NCBI GenBank assembly: GCA_944325105.1
Contig: CALUYW010000007.1
Location: forward strand, 20,144-84,143
DNA length: 64,000 bases
Source: Candidatus Gastranaerophilales bacterium
Lineage (GTDB): Bacteria; Cyanobacteriota; Vampirovibrionia; Gastranaerophilales; Gastranaerophilaceae
Direction: 5' to 3'
Under the pieces are notes generated by a model. The model saw only the letters and a program-made list of their open reading frames with translations, made no database searches and had not been told where the DNA came from. Shown here piece by piece: positions 18,200 through 27,360 of the stretch (within the stretch, counting starts at the first letter, position 1; the number at the start of each line of letters is the position of its first letter). The translations under genes and the position numbers were made by a program.

Positions 18200-19279
18200 C
18201 TATCTTCTTATTGATAAAATATTGTTGAGCTTTTCAATTGTTTTAGTATCTTCTTGCATGTTATTGTCAAGTTGGCGGGTGATTTTTACCCTTTTATTTC
18301 TAAAGAGCATATCGCAAAACGCCTCAAGCCTTGTAACAAAGCCTGCTTCACCTGTGTGTTCGTCAATTGATAAGTGTAAAAGCGGTTTTTGGAAATTTTT
18401 GGCTTTTCTTTTGATATCTTCTATCATAAGTGAATCAGGGCCGCAGCCAAAGGCGGTAATGGTTATTATACCGTCAATTTTGTCGCTTTTTAGGTAATGA
18501 CCGGCACAGCCTGTAACTTCAAGCTGGTTTGCCCAGTATGTAGTTGTATCAAGTGCACAAATGCCGCTTGTAAGCTCTTCATCTGTCAGCTGGTAAGCGC
18601 TATGAACGACTACACCCATATTTTTTAATTTTTTAAATATATCCATACTTGCTTTTTTGTCGTAGATATTGTAACCGTGCGCTACAAGTGCTACATGGAT
18701 TACACCTTGAGAGTCTTCGGTTTTTGGGGAAATTACAACCTTACCAGCTTTTGCATTTTTGAGTGCTTCTTCAAAGCTTAGCCCCTGCTGCATCATTACT
18801 CTAAAGTTATTTTGTACAACAAAACCTGCACGCGAGGCTTCTTTTATAAGCTTTTCATCAGTTATACCAAAGGGTTTTACCGCTTGTTTTAAAAACTCAT
18901 ACAGCCCAAGATTTTTTTCTGATTTATCAAGCGTTGCTTCAATTATTTCAAAATCACCTTTTACCACGTTTCTGATTAAGTCAGGCAAACCTCTGATTTT
19001 AGAGCAGTTGTAAATCTTTGGAGCAATAGATTGAATAGAGGGTACAAAAATCTTTTTTACACCTTTATTAACAAGCTCTACAATGTGGCCTACAAAAACC
19101 TTTATAGGCAGGCAAGTTTCTGTTACAACAAGAGCTGAACCCTCTGAGAGAGTCTTTTTTGTTGTAGGGGAACTTAGAACAATCTCTATCCCTAAATGGT
19201 TAAAAAAGCCCCAATAGTAAGGAAAATAATTATAATAAGAAAGCGCACGCGCTATACCGATTTTTTTCTCTTCTGTCAT
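18200..19279 (-). CDS. DUF2229/HgdB-like 2-hydroxyacyl-CoA dehydratase-type iron-sulfur protein
   Basis: 359 residues resembling the DUF2229/2-hydroxyglutaryl-CoA dehydratase component family. Seen: IGIARALSYYNYFPYYWGFFNHLGIEIVLS at the N-terminus (typical DUF2229 opening), ETCLPIKVFVGH with Cys at about 56, YNCSKIRGLPDLI and AFGCGPDSLM near 275, giving three cysteines suited to an iron-sulfur cluster. In many bacteria this domain is fused to a BadF/HgdC-type activating ATPase in a protein of over 1000 residues; here it is free-standing and no activase is nearby. The substrate is unknown. It is divergent from the M16 peptidase gene. Confidence 0.75.
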   Translation of the reverse strand: MTEEKKIGIARALSYYNYFPYYWGFFNHLGIEIVLSSPTTKKTLSEGSALVVTETCLPIKVFVGHIVELVNKGVKKIFVPSIQSIAPKIYNCSKIRGLPDLIRNVVKGDFEIIEATLDKSEKNLGLYEFLKQAVKPFGITDEKLIKEASRAGFVVQNNFRVMMQQGLSFEEALKNAKAGKVVISPKTEDSQGVIHVALVAHGYNIYDKKASMDIFKKLKNMGVVVHSAYQLTDEELTSGICALDTTTYWANQLEVTGCAGHYLKSDKIDGIITITAFGCGPDSLMIEDIKRKAKNFQKPLLHLSIDEHTGEAGFVTRLEAFCDMLFRNKRVKITRQLDNNMQEDTKTIEKLNNILSIRR

Positions 19280-19333
19280 TAGGATGCTCCAACTTTTATT
19301 TAATTATATAATACTTGAAACAATATTTTTTTG

Positions 19334-19379
19334 CACAAGTGTTTGTAACATTAGATTAATTTTTTATACACAAGTGTTT
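19334..19379. promoter_or_regulatory. Direct repeat CACAAGTGTTT upstream of the M16 peptidase gene
   Basis: The 11-base word CACAAGTGTTT occurs at 19334-19344 and again at 19369-19379, 35 bases apart, in the 154-base divergent spacer. Each copy contains the inverted arms CAC-AA-GTG (ACAC-AA-GTGT in the second), the shape of a dimeric regulator site. Confidence 0.45.
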
Positions 19380-19433
19380 AGGTAAAGGCAATTAATTTGT
19401 GTTATTGTTTTTTATGTTTACATAGGAATTCTT

Positions 19434-22301
19434 ATGCAGCCAAATATAAATAACAATTACAATCGTTTTATAAACGGTTATTATAGCTCAGTTGTTACTA
19501 ACGGACAATCACCCTCGGTGAGCGTGAATTATCCGCAAAGTACTACTGTTCCTATTTATCAGTCAAATCCTATTAACCCGACGCTTGTAAATCCAAAAAT
19601 CTCGGGTGGGTATACGTATTTAGGTACAGTTAAAGCTCCTACCGGTGAAGATATTTATACCTACATGCTAAAAAGCGGCCAGAGGGTTGCTATTATGCCA
19701 AGAGAGGGTACAACGATACTAAAAACTTTTGTTGACTCGGGTTCAATGAATGAAAATGATAGAATAAGGGGTATTAGTCATTTTATTGAACATAATTTGT
19801 TTAACGGTAGCGAAAAATTACAACCGGGGCAGTTTTTTAAAGACGTTACAAAAATGGGTGCAAGTACAAACGCCTCAACTGACTATGCTCAGACTGATTA
19901 TTATATTTCATCAGGCATAATGCAGCCAAAAGATTTTGAGCAAGCTGCAATAATGCATGCTGATATGATTTTAAGACCTAAGTTTTATCAAAATATGCTT
20001 GAGAAAGAAAAAGGCCCCGTAACATCAGAAATCAGCATGATTAATGATGATGTTACGACAAAAGCAGCTAATGAAGTTGTAAGAAATCTTTTTCAAATAA
20101 ATTCAAGCTCGGACAACCTTGTGGCAGGTTCAATTGAAACGGTAAACAACCTGACCAGAGGTGATGTTGTTAATTATTGGTCAAATCACTATACACCCGA
20201 TAGCCTCTACACCGTTGTTGTGGGTGATGTTGATCCGAGTAATGCTATAGAAATTTTATCCAGAGAGTTTAATCAGCCTGCTAAAGTTCGCTCAAATTCT
20301 GTTACTAAAGAAAAACTTACACCTATTGATAGACCTGTAAGAATGGACTTTAAGTCACCAATAACAAACTCCACAAGCGTTATTATGGGCTTTGCAGCTC
20401 CTCCTGCAGGAAATTTAAAGGATACCATTGCTCTTGAGGCTCTTGATATCTTGCTTGAAGGCAATTCAAACTCAAGACTTACAAAAGCCTTGGCACCCCT
20501 TAATTCTTACAGCTTTTTGAGTATGCAAAAAGTAGGACTTGTAAAAGATGACCCGCAAGCGCTTTTTGTGCAGCTAAATACTCCTCCAAATGGTGAACAG
20601 AAAGCAATTGATGTGTTTTATGATGCAATTTTAAACATTGTTCAAAATCCGCCAAGTGATTATGAAATGCAAGCAATAAAAAATAATCTTACAAAAAACC
20701 TTGCGATGAACTTTGAAAATGCTGAGGCAATTTGCGAAACAATTGGTTCCGGCTATCTTGACGGAAATCTTGAGCAAATTTCTCAAATGCAAAATATAAT
20801 CAACTCGCTCACGCCGTACGACATTGTTCAGGCTGCACAAAAATATGTTGATTTAAATAAGGTCTCAATGGCAGTAGTCCACCCATCTTTCGTTAGTAAT
20901 GAGCAAATAGTGAATAATTACTCTCAAAGCAAATTTGTGACTAAAAACAACAGCTCTTCCTCTATTTCTTTCGGTTCAAGAAAAATTGATACTACTGACA
21001 TAGAAGAGTATAGTCTCAATAACAATACCCACCTTGTAATAAACAATTCGGATAAATCTGATATTTGTTATTTAAGTTGGCGGTTGAGCGCTATGAGTGC
21101 TATGCCAAAAAACCTTGCGGTACCTTATGTACTGACGGAACTTTTAAATGCGGGTAGCGCTAACAGGACAAAAGAGCAAGCTGTGCTTTCGACTAATGCT
21201 AAAGGCATAGAGTATGATTTCGACTCAAATGGTTTTCAAATTTTAGTTAATGCTAACTGTATGTCAAAAGACCTTAATGAAACAATTAACCTTTTAAATG
21301 AAGTTACGTATTCACCTAATTTTTCTCAAGACGAGTTTGAAAAAGCCAAGGCAAAAATAAGAGCTTATTTTGAATCCATTGAAAAAGACGGTTCAAACAA
21401 TATGTTAGTCGAGTTATATCCAGGCTACTTTGGCTCACCCAAGGAAATTCTTAAGGGGCTTGATAAAATGACACTAAACGATGTCATTAAACACCATAGC
21501 GATATGATAAATAAATCATCTTCAAACTATGTCGTGACTGCTCCTTTTAATAAAAATCCCAATATGAAGCAAAATGTGGTAAATCTCTTATCATCTGCTC
21601 CTGTTGTGTACAAAGACTTTACGCCAAAGCTTTCAAAAGTGTATAAGCCAAATGATAAATCAAAAGTAATTGTTGATACGGCTGAGCTAAATCAAGCGCA
21701 AATTTATAAGACATATTCTTTTAAAATGTCAGGCAACATAAAAGATGATGTTAAATTTGAGCTTTTAAATGAAATTCTTGGCGGCTCACCTGCTTCAAGG
21801 CTATTCCAAGAATTAAGAGAAAAACAAAAACTTGCATACAGGGTGTCATCTCAAGTCCAATCTTTCGAAGATACAGGTATTTTGACCATGTTTATTATGA
21901 CAACAACCGATAATAAGGCTCAAAATGAGATTAGTTATGATAATTTACAAAAATCGCTTGACGGGTTTGACGAACAAATTCAAAAAATCTTAAATGAGCC
22001 CGTGACCGAAGAAGAGCTACAGTCGGCTAAAATGCAGCTAAAGCAGCGAATAGCAAAACAAACTGAGTTGCCATCTTCTGAAACTGACTTGCTTTCAATG
22101 AATATGACTCTTCCTTATGGAATTAAAAGAATAGATGAGTACGTCAAGGCAATTGATATGATAACCGTGGATGACATTAAGCAAGCTGCAAATCACGTGT
22201 TTAAAAATAAGCCCACTGTTTCAATTCTGGCAAGTGCTGATACTGTAGAAAATCAAAAAGAATATATCTCCTCGCTTGGCGAAGTCGTTCAAGCCGCCTA
22301 G
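19434..22301 (+). CDS. Tandem M16 (insulinase/pitrilysin) family zinc peptidase
   Basis: 955 residues with a low-complexity Asn/Ser/Pro-rich N-terminus (1-50), then two M16 units (about 60-480 and 525-945). The first holds the inverted zinc motif His116-Phe-Ile-Glu119-His120 and a third ligand at Glu199 in TSEISM. The second has no HxxEH and carries the substrate-side motif GGSPASRLFQELREKQKLAYRVSS, the usual division of labour between active and inactive halves. No clear signal peptide is seen although a periplasmic role would be normal. The family degrades short peptides or unfolded proteins. Its stop overlaps the convergent asmA-like gene by 4 bases. Confidence 0.93.
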   Translation: MQPNINNNYNRFINGYYSSVVTNGQSPSVSVNYPQSTTVPIYQSNPINPTLVNPKISGGYTYLGTVKAPTGEDIYTYMLKSGQRVAIMPREGTTILKTFVDSGSMNENDRIRGISHFIEHNLFNGSEKLQPGQFFKDVTKMGASTNASTDYAQTDYYISSGIMQPKDFEQAAIMHADMILRPKFYQNMLEKEKGPVTSEISMINDDVTTKAANEVVRNLFQINSSSDNLVAGSIETVNNLTRGDVVNYWSNHYTPDSLYTVVVGDVDPSNAIEILSREFNQPAKVRSNSVTKEKLTPIDRPVRMDFKSPITNSTSVIMGFAAPPAGNLKDTIALEALDILLEGNSNSRLTKALAPLNSYSFLSMQKVGLVKDDPQALFVQLNTPPNGEQKAIDVFYDAILNIVQNPPSDYEMQAIKNNLTKNLAMNFENAEAICETIGSGYLDGNLEQISQMQNIINSLTPYDIVQAAQKYVDLNKVSMAVVHPSFVSNEQIVNNYSQSKFVTKNNSSSSISFGSRKIDTTDIEEYSLNNNTHLVINNSDKSDICYLSWRLSAMSAMPKNLAVPYVLTELLNAGSANRTKEQAVLSTNAKGIEYDFDSNGFQILVNANCMSKDLNETINLLNEVTYSPNFSQDEFEKAKAKIRAYFESIEKDGSNNMLVELYPGYFGSPKEILKGLDKMTLNDVIKHHSDMINKSSSNYVVTAPFNKNPNMKQNVVNLLSSAPVVYKDFTPKLSKVYKPNDKSKVIVDTAELNQAQIYKTYSFKMSGNIKDDVKFELLNEILGGSPASRLFQELREKQKLAYRVSSQVQSFEDTGILTMFIMTTTDNKAQNEISYDNLQKSLDGFDEQIQKILNEPVTEEELQSAKMQLKQRIAKQTELPSSETDLLSMNMTLPYGIKRIDEYVKAIDMITVDDIKQAANHVFKNKPTVSILASADTVENQKEYISSLGEVVQAA

Positions 22302-25300
22302 TTTTGAGTTTCTTTATTCGCCCATTTAAAAGACTTAATTGATGTGGTTTTTGATACATTTCCGTTTATTAATACCTGAAAGTCTTTTGATGTAGCATTA
22401 TAAGATGTAACGCTCAACTGCGGGATTTTTGCAAGGTCATTTTTATTTATGTCTGCAAAAAGCGGACTTTGCGGTACTACGGATTTTATGGTATCAATAA
22501 TTGCAATACCTGTCTGAGGAAGTTTATCTACAAGTTTATCAAGCGAGAATGAGCCAAGAGGACCAAGAACACTCACAACTGTTGAAGATATTCTGCCCAG
22601 TACTTTTAAATCGGCATTTTGTGTAAGAAGATTGTACTTGCCTGTAATATATAAGCTCATATTTGGGCCGGATGATTCAAGGCTTGTGATATTTGCCCAG
22701 CCGTTAGCTAATGATATTTTGCCCTCAATTTTCTTAAATTCGCCCGTATTTTTGCTTGTAACGGCAGATATTGTGTGATTTAGGTTTAAGTTTAACAAAC
22801 TTTGGGATAGCAAGTTGCCGGCATGTAAGAATCTCTCAAACCTTGCTGCTTCGCCGTACTGACCATTTACTATGTCAAATATAACCTGTCCGTTTAAACT
22901 TCTCATCTGTTGCTCATAGGTATTGCCTCTAAAGTTTAATTTGGCTATACCGTTAGCGGTTCCTGACATAATAATTGAACTTCCGCCGACAAAGCAGTTT
23001 GCAGCTTTCCTTGCGTTTATGTTTTTGCCTGTGCCGTCAACATTTACTTTTGTATTTGCAATGTTATAATCAGCGTCAGCAGCGATTTTGCCGTCAGCAA
23101 ATGTTGCAGCAATATTTGTCAGTTTAACTAAATTATTGTTTAAGGTGAAGTTGAATGAAATATTTTCTGCGCTTATGTTGCCGGATTTTAATTTTGTAAT
23201 TTTTCCCATACCTTTTTTAATCGTCAAAGGTACGCTTGGCCCTGCGGTTGTTTGTGTGTTTGGCATGGACGTCATAAGCTTGATTAAAGCGTCAGAGTCA
23301 ATGTAAGATGAGCTAAAATCAAGATTGTTTATTGTGGTTGTTTTGGCTAAATTTGATGAAATTTCAGCATTTCCTGAAAAATCAGACCCCGCTACCTTTA
23401 TACCATGTACTCTTGCGTTTATTATTGATTTTTTAAACTCAAGATAAGCGCTTGAGATTGTTGTTTTGAACTCTTGCCAGCTTAGGTTTGAAATATCTGC
23501 ATTGCCTGTTATTTGTGGGTTATACATATTTCCGTTAAGTGCAATATTACATCCTCCATCAAGGCTCAATCTACCCATGATAGGCAGGTTGAGAGATAGT
23601 TTTTCTTTTGTAACAACATTTATTGGTGATAGGGTTGGAGTTTTTGCATAAATGTTGTTAATTTTGCCGTTAACTGAGGCTATATTTGCAATTCCTGCTG
23701 AGTTAATTAAAAGTGTATCGCCCTTAAGGTTAATATCAGCACTCAGCCTATTTTGCTGTCCTTTTAAGTTTTTAATCTCTATAATGCTTATGTAGTTTTG
23801 CGGATTTGATGTAACATCGGCAAGAATTTTTATATTATCGGGTTTGCCGTTAAGTGTTACTTCAAAAGGCATTTGCCCTGCACGAGTCACGTATTTTTTA
23901 TTTTGTGCGGGTATAAAAGTTAAGATTGTTTCGGGGTTGATTTTTCCGTTTAATTTAGCAGACATATCGGGTTTTGTCATGTAGTCTTTGAGTGAGCCTG
24001 AAACTATGGTAGAGCTGCCGTGCAAATTTAACGCAAACGGCTGAATTGTAATATCTTTTGAATTAGCCTCAAGAGTGCATTTTGCCGCGCTTATGTTAAA
24101 AGTTGGGTTTTTAAGGTTAGCACTAAAGTTTTTAGCATCAATATTTGCGATAAAATCTTTTTTATTTTTTTCATCAATTTTGGCTACAATAGAAGCTTTT
24201 GTTAGTGTTATCGGGGCATTGAGGCTTTTAATCAGTAATGACAGGTTGTTAAGCTCAATATTTGCAACGGGAATAATATTTTTGAGGTCTCCTTTTACGT
24301 CAAGCAGAATATTTACCGTGCCCGCCCTAAAAGAGTAGTCTTTAATGTCTTTTTCTTTAATGAAGCCAAGTCCTGTTGCGAGTTTTACTATGTCTGATAT
24401 TTTTAGCGGGTCAGATTTTACTTTTAAATCAAGATTGGTTTTTGTATCTATAGTGCCTGATAGTGCAAATTTTGAGCCGTTAAGATATGCGCCTGTGTCT
24501 TTTATATTTATTTTATTGTCGCTAAAGTCAAGGTATGAGGTGATTTTATCAAGTACTACATTTGCAGACGGATATTTAATAACTCCGTCTGTAAGTTCGA
24601 GTGTACCTTGAGATTTTACGGTTTTAAAATTGCTTTGCAGGTTAAAGTCGCATTTTATAATGCCTGATGCATTTATAAGTGCAAGAGAATTTTTAATATT
24701 TAGCATACTAAGTACAGATTGGCTCAGAGTCTTTATGTTTGCTAAATCAAGCTTATCGGTTTTAATGTCCAGATTAATTGAAGATTTTTTGCCTGACTTA
24801 TAGGTATTGTTTGTGCTTATGTATTCGTCTTCTGAAATATATATTCTTGATTGTGTTTTAACGGTATTTTTGTCAAATTTTGTGCGAATTGAGCTTTCGG
24901 GCAGCTGCTTGCCGTTTATTTTTATAGTAACTTTATCAATATTGGCGTAGCCCTTGGCGTTGAAGTTTTCCGAGGGGTCAGAAATTTTTAAATCCACATC
25001 AATTTTTGACCTGAGTGAAAATAAATCCATTCCCACAAAGGGGTTAAAATTAAATTTAAAATCATTTAATGTTTGATTTTGGGTTTCATTATCCTGTGCT
25101 ATTTGAGGGAGTTTTGTTTGAAAATTTATATTAAAGTCTGCAAAATTTTCATCCAAGCCTTCTCTTTTAATGTAGCCTGTTGTTTTGATTTTTAGCGGGC
25201 CTTTTAGAGTTGAGAGAGAAATCTGCGAGTCGTTTGCCTCAAGAATGTAGTTTTTAGAGATGTTTTCATCCCAAAGGCTTAGTTTAATTTTTTGTGCTAT

Positions 25301-25813
25301 TACATTTATATTTCTGAGTTCAAGCGCAAAATTGCTCTTTTTTTCTTCTTCCTTGGGCTCAGGCAGATTATTTACGGTATTTAAAATGTATTTTTCAAGT
25401 GCATAGTTTTTATCTTTTGTAAAAACAAGCTTCATTTGCGCTTCTTTTACAAATATTTTGTCTAAATTAAGATGCCCAAAGATTAAAGTCGGCAGATTCA
25501 GCTCCAGAGAGGGTGACAAAAGGTTTATAAAATCTGTATCATCATCATACTTAAGTGAAATATTATCAGCTTGAATCTTTATTCCTAAATTCCAGGTTGT
25601 TTTAAGCTTTGGATTATCAAGGGCGAGTTTAAAACCGCTTATTTTTTCAACCTGTTCGTTTATTTGCGGAGTGAAGTTATTTATATTTATTGCATTTGGT
25701 AAAATAAACAAAAAAGCCGCATATAGCAGCGCTGCAAAAGAAACAATAATTATGGAGAATGTTTTTATGTAACCAAACAATTTCGGGTCATTTTTGATTT
25801 TTTTAAAAATCAT
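22298..25813 (-). CDS. AsmA/YhdP-like giant envelope protein, last gene of TonB-ExbBD operon
   Basis: 1171 residues from an ATG at 25813, chosen for the GGAGG at 25821-25825; the frame continues to 25837. One N-terminal membrane helix (about 18-42) is followed by an AsmA-type opening (ISGFKLALDNPKLKTTWNLGIKIQADNISL) and hundreds of residues of alternating short beta strands. The C-terminus has the AsmA_2 signature RFLHAGNLLSQSLLN...TGEFKKIEGKISLANG. AsmA-like proteins (YhdP, TamB) form hydrophobic beta-grooves that carry phospholipids between membranes (family knowledge). It is paralogous in its last 150 residues to the protein at 30048-34589. Its place directly behind two exbD genes is unusual. 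Confidence 0.88.
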   Translation of the reverse strand: MIFKKIKNDPKLFGYIKTFSIIIVSFAALLYAAFLFILPNAININNFTPQINEQVEKISGFKLALDNPKLKTTWNLGIKIQADNISLKYDDDTDFINLLSPSLELNLPTLIFGHLNLDKIFVKEAQMKLVFTKDKNYALEKYILNTVNNLPEPKEEEKKSNFALELRNINVIAQKIKLSLWDENISKNYILEANDSQISLSTLKGPLKIKTTGYIKREGLDENFADFNINFQTKLPQIAQDNETQNQTLNDFKFNFNPFVGMDLFSLRSKIDVDLKISDPSENFNAKGYANIDKVTIKINGKQLPESSIRTKFDKNTVKTQSRIYISEDEYISTNNTYKSGKKSSINLDIKTDKLDLANIKTLSQSVLSMLNIKNSLALINASGIIKCDFNLQSNFKTVKSQGTLELTDGVIKYPSANVVLDKITSYLDFSDNKINIKDTGAYLNGSKFALSGTIDTKTNLDLKVKSDPLKISDIVKLATGLGFIKEKDIKDYSFRAGTVNILLDVKGDLKNIIPVANIELNNLSLLIKSLNAPITLTKASIVAKIDEKNKKDFIANIDAKNFSANLKNPTFNISAAKCTLEANSKDITIQPFALNLHGSSTIVSGSLKDYMTKPDMSAKLNGKINPETILTFIPAQNKKYVTRAGQMPFEVTLNGKPDNIKILADVTSNPQNYISIIEIKNLKGQQNRLSADINLKGDTLLINSAGIANIASVNGKINNIYAKTPTLSPINVVTKEKLSLNLPIMGRLSLDGGCNIALNGNMYNPQITGNADISNLSWQEFKTTISSAYLEFKKSIINARVHGIKVAGSDFSGNAEISSNLAKTTTINNLDFSSSYIDSDALIKLMTSMPNTQTTAGPSVPLTIKKGMGKITKLKSGNISAENISFNFTLNNNLVKLTNIAATFADGKIAADADYNIANTKVNVDGTGKNINARKAANCFVGGSSIIMSGTANGIAKLNFRGNTYEQQMRSLNGQVIFDIVNGQYGEAARFERFLHAGNLLSQSLLNLNLNHTISAVTSKNTGEFKKIEGKISLANGWANITSLESSGPNMSLYITGKYNLLTQNADLKVLGRISSTVVSVLGPLGSFSLDKLVDKLPQTGIAIIDTIKSVVPQSPLFADINKNDLAKIPQLSVTSYNATSKDFQVLINGNVSKTTSIKSFKWANKETQN

Positions 25814-25837
25814 ATTCAATCCTCCAAAATTTGCCAA

Positions 25838-26224
25838 TTATATTTCTGTTATGGATATACTTTTAACACCTGCATTTCTTGCGGTATCCATAAGTTTTAC
25901 AACACAACCGTGCTGGCTGTCACCTTCTGCCTCAATCATAAGACCGTCGCTAAGGGTTGCTGATTTTTCTTTTATAGTGTTAAACAGGTCGTTTTCAGTA
26001 ATTTCTTGACCATCTATGTAGTATTTATTGTCTGCAGTCACTGTAACGGTTAGGATTTTATTATCTTTAGGTGTATCTTGGGTTTTTTCAATATAATCAG
26101 GAATTGCAAGGTTTAACCCCTGTTGGTCGAGCATGGGCGCTATAACCATCATAATGATTAAAAGCACAAGAAAAATATCCGTAAGCGGTGTTATATTGAT
26201 TTCATTAAATGTCTGTCTTCTCAT
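25838..26224 (-). CDS. ExbD/TolR-family transport protein, second copy
   Basis: 128 residues: short cytosolic N-terminus, one membrane helix and a periplasmic domain. The helix begins NEINITPLTDIFLVLLI with the proton-path Asp of ExbD/TolR in place. The periplasmic part is short and ends TARNAGVKSISITEI. ATG overlaps the stop of the first exbD copy by one base; the AsmA-like gene starts 25 bases after its stop. ExbD subunits use proton motive force, with ExbB, to drive TonB. Two different ExbDs in one operon may form a mixed pair in the ExbB pore. Confidence 0.93.
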   Translation of the reverse strand: MRRQTFNEINITPLTDIFLVLLIIMMVIAPMLDQQGLNLAIPDYIEKTQDTPKDNKILTVTVTADNKYYIDGQEITENDLFNTIKEKSATLSDGLMIEAEGDSQHGCVVKLMDTARNAGVKSISITEI

Positions 26225-26606
26225 TATTCTTCACCGTTTTCCTTTAATTCTTTCTGTTCTTTTTTGCTCAGCGGTTCGCCTGCAACTACAAGCTTTTCAA
26301 AACCTGCATTTTGAGCACTTCTCATTATTTTCATAATATCGGAACTTTTTGCTTTTTCGTCAGCTTTTACAACAACCTCTTTTTTATCAAGGTTGGCGAT
26401 TAATGTCGCAAGGTCACCCTCGAGCTTTTCTTCGTCCGTTCTCTCGCCGTTTAGAAACATCTCGCCCTCTTTGGTAAGTGATACGGTGGCATTTTTTTCC
26501 TCAATGCTCACGCCCGAGTTTATTTCAGGAATTACAATATTTTTATCAAGTGACTGAAAGCTTGGTGCAATAACCATCATGATGATTAAAAGCACAAGAA
26601 AAATAT
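26142..26606. repeat. 37-base near-identical block shared by the two exbD genes
   Basis: Positions 26142-26178 and 26570-26606 are the same over 37 bases apart from one change (A at 26153, G at 26581). They encode the same membrane-helix segment of the two ExbD copies, whose remaining sequences differ strongly. Either strong constraint or gene conversion after duplication explains it. Confidence 0.9.
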
Positions 26607-26676
26607 CTGTTAATGGTGTGATATTTATTTCGTTAAATACCGGTTTTTTACCGTCAGCATTGAGTTTGATTGCCAT
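26224..26676 (-). CDS. ExbD/TolR-family transport protein, first copy
   Basis: 150 residues with the same membrane helix as the downstream copy (identical over more than 20 residues, including the TPLTD aspartate), but a longer and different periplasmic part (VVKADEKAKSSDIMKIMRSAQNAGFEKLVVAGEP) typical of ExbD/TolR. The C-terminus is lysine/glutamate-rich. It lies 12 bases behind exbB. With ExbB and TonB it would form a proton-driven motor in the inner membrane. Confidence 0.94.
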   Translation of the reverse strand: MAIKLNADGKKPVFNEINITPLTDIFLVLLIIMMVIAPSFQSLDKNIVIPEINSGVSIEEKNATVSLTKEGEMFLNGERTDEEKLEGDLATLIANLDKKEVVVKADEKAKSSDIMKIMRSAQNAGFEKLVVAGEPLSKKEQKELKENGEE

Positions 26677-26688
26677 TTTTACCTCAAA

Positions 26689-27336
26689 TTATAGGGCTAT
26701 TGTACCTGATTCGTCCACTTTAACTTCTTCATCGGAGTCAATGAAGCTTAAAAATACGAGTTTAATTAATTTAAAATCACTTTCGAAGCGAGAAACTACG
26801 GTCTGGAAGTAGTTGTACAATACAACCGCAACGATTGCGACGCCAAGACCAAAGGCTGTAGCAATAAGGGCTGAAGCGATACCTGTTGCAACTGCAGCAG
26901 ATTGGTTACCTTGAACTGCCAAATCTTGGAAAGTGTACAGGATACGAACAACCGTACCGAACAAACCTAAGAACGGAGCTACACCGCCGACTGTTCCAAG
27001 GATAGTCAAGCCCTTTTCAAGTTTTCTTGTTGCAAGACTTGATGAGATATCATATGCTCTTGAGAAACCTGAGCGTTGTTCTGTGTAAATTCTAAGACCT
27101 TCATCAACCATTTCACTTATAATACCGCCAAGCTGAACAGAGGCTCTTTGTGCTGCGCCAATGTTATTTTTGACAAGTGCTTTTTGAAGTGTTTGAATAA
27201 ATTCGCCGATGTTGCGGTCGTTTTTCTTGTAGTAGCAAAATCTGTTGATTGCAACTGCGATTGTAAGAATTGAGCAAATGAATATGGGGGTAAGTACCGG
27301 CCAATCCATTTTAATTGATTCTAAAAAAAGTTCCAT
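26689..27336 (-). CDS. exbB: ExbB/TolQ/MotA-family proton channel subunit
   Basis: 215 residues with three membrane helices (about 15-35, 115-140 and 155-180). The family signature is clear: GLTILGTVGGVAPFLGLFGTVVRILYTFQDL at about 110-140, then a second helix with IASALIATAFGLGVAIVAVVLYN. ExbB pentamers hold an ExbD dimer and rotate or gate it with proton flow. The gene lies 24 bases downstream of tonB, and exbD follows. Confidence 0.94.
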   Translation of the reverse strand: MELFLESIKMDWPVLTPIFICSILTIAVAINRFCYYKKNDRNIGEFIQTLQKALVKNNIGAAQRASVQLGGIISEMVDEGLRIYTEQRSGFSRAYDISSSLATRKLEKGLTILGTVGGVAPFLGLFGTVVRILYTFQDLAVQGNQSAAVATGIASALIATAFGLGVAIVAVVLYNYFQTVVSRFESDFKLIKLVFLSFIDSDEEVKVDESGTIAL

Positions 27337-27360
27337 AGTTATATCCTCATTTTTCTGTTT

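Noticed and set aside
21100..22290. Second M16 half as an active peptidase
   Set aside because: It has no HxxEH motif; an inactive partner half is normal in this family, so it is not evidence of decay.
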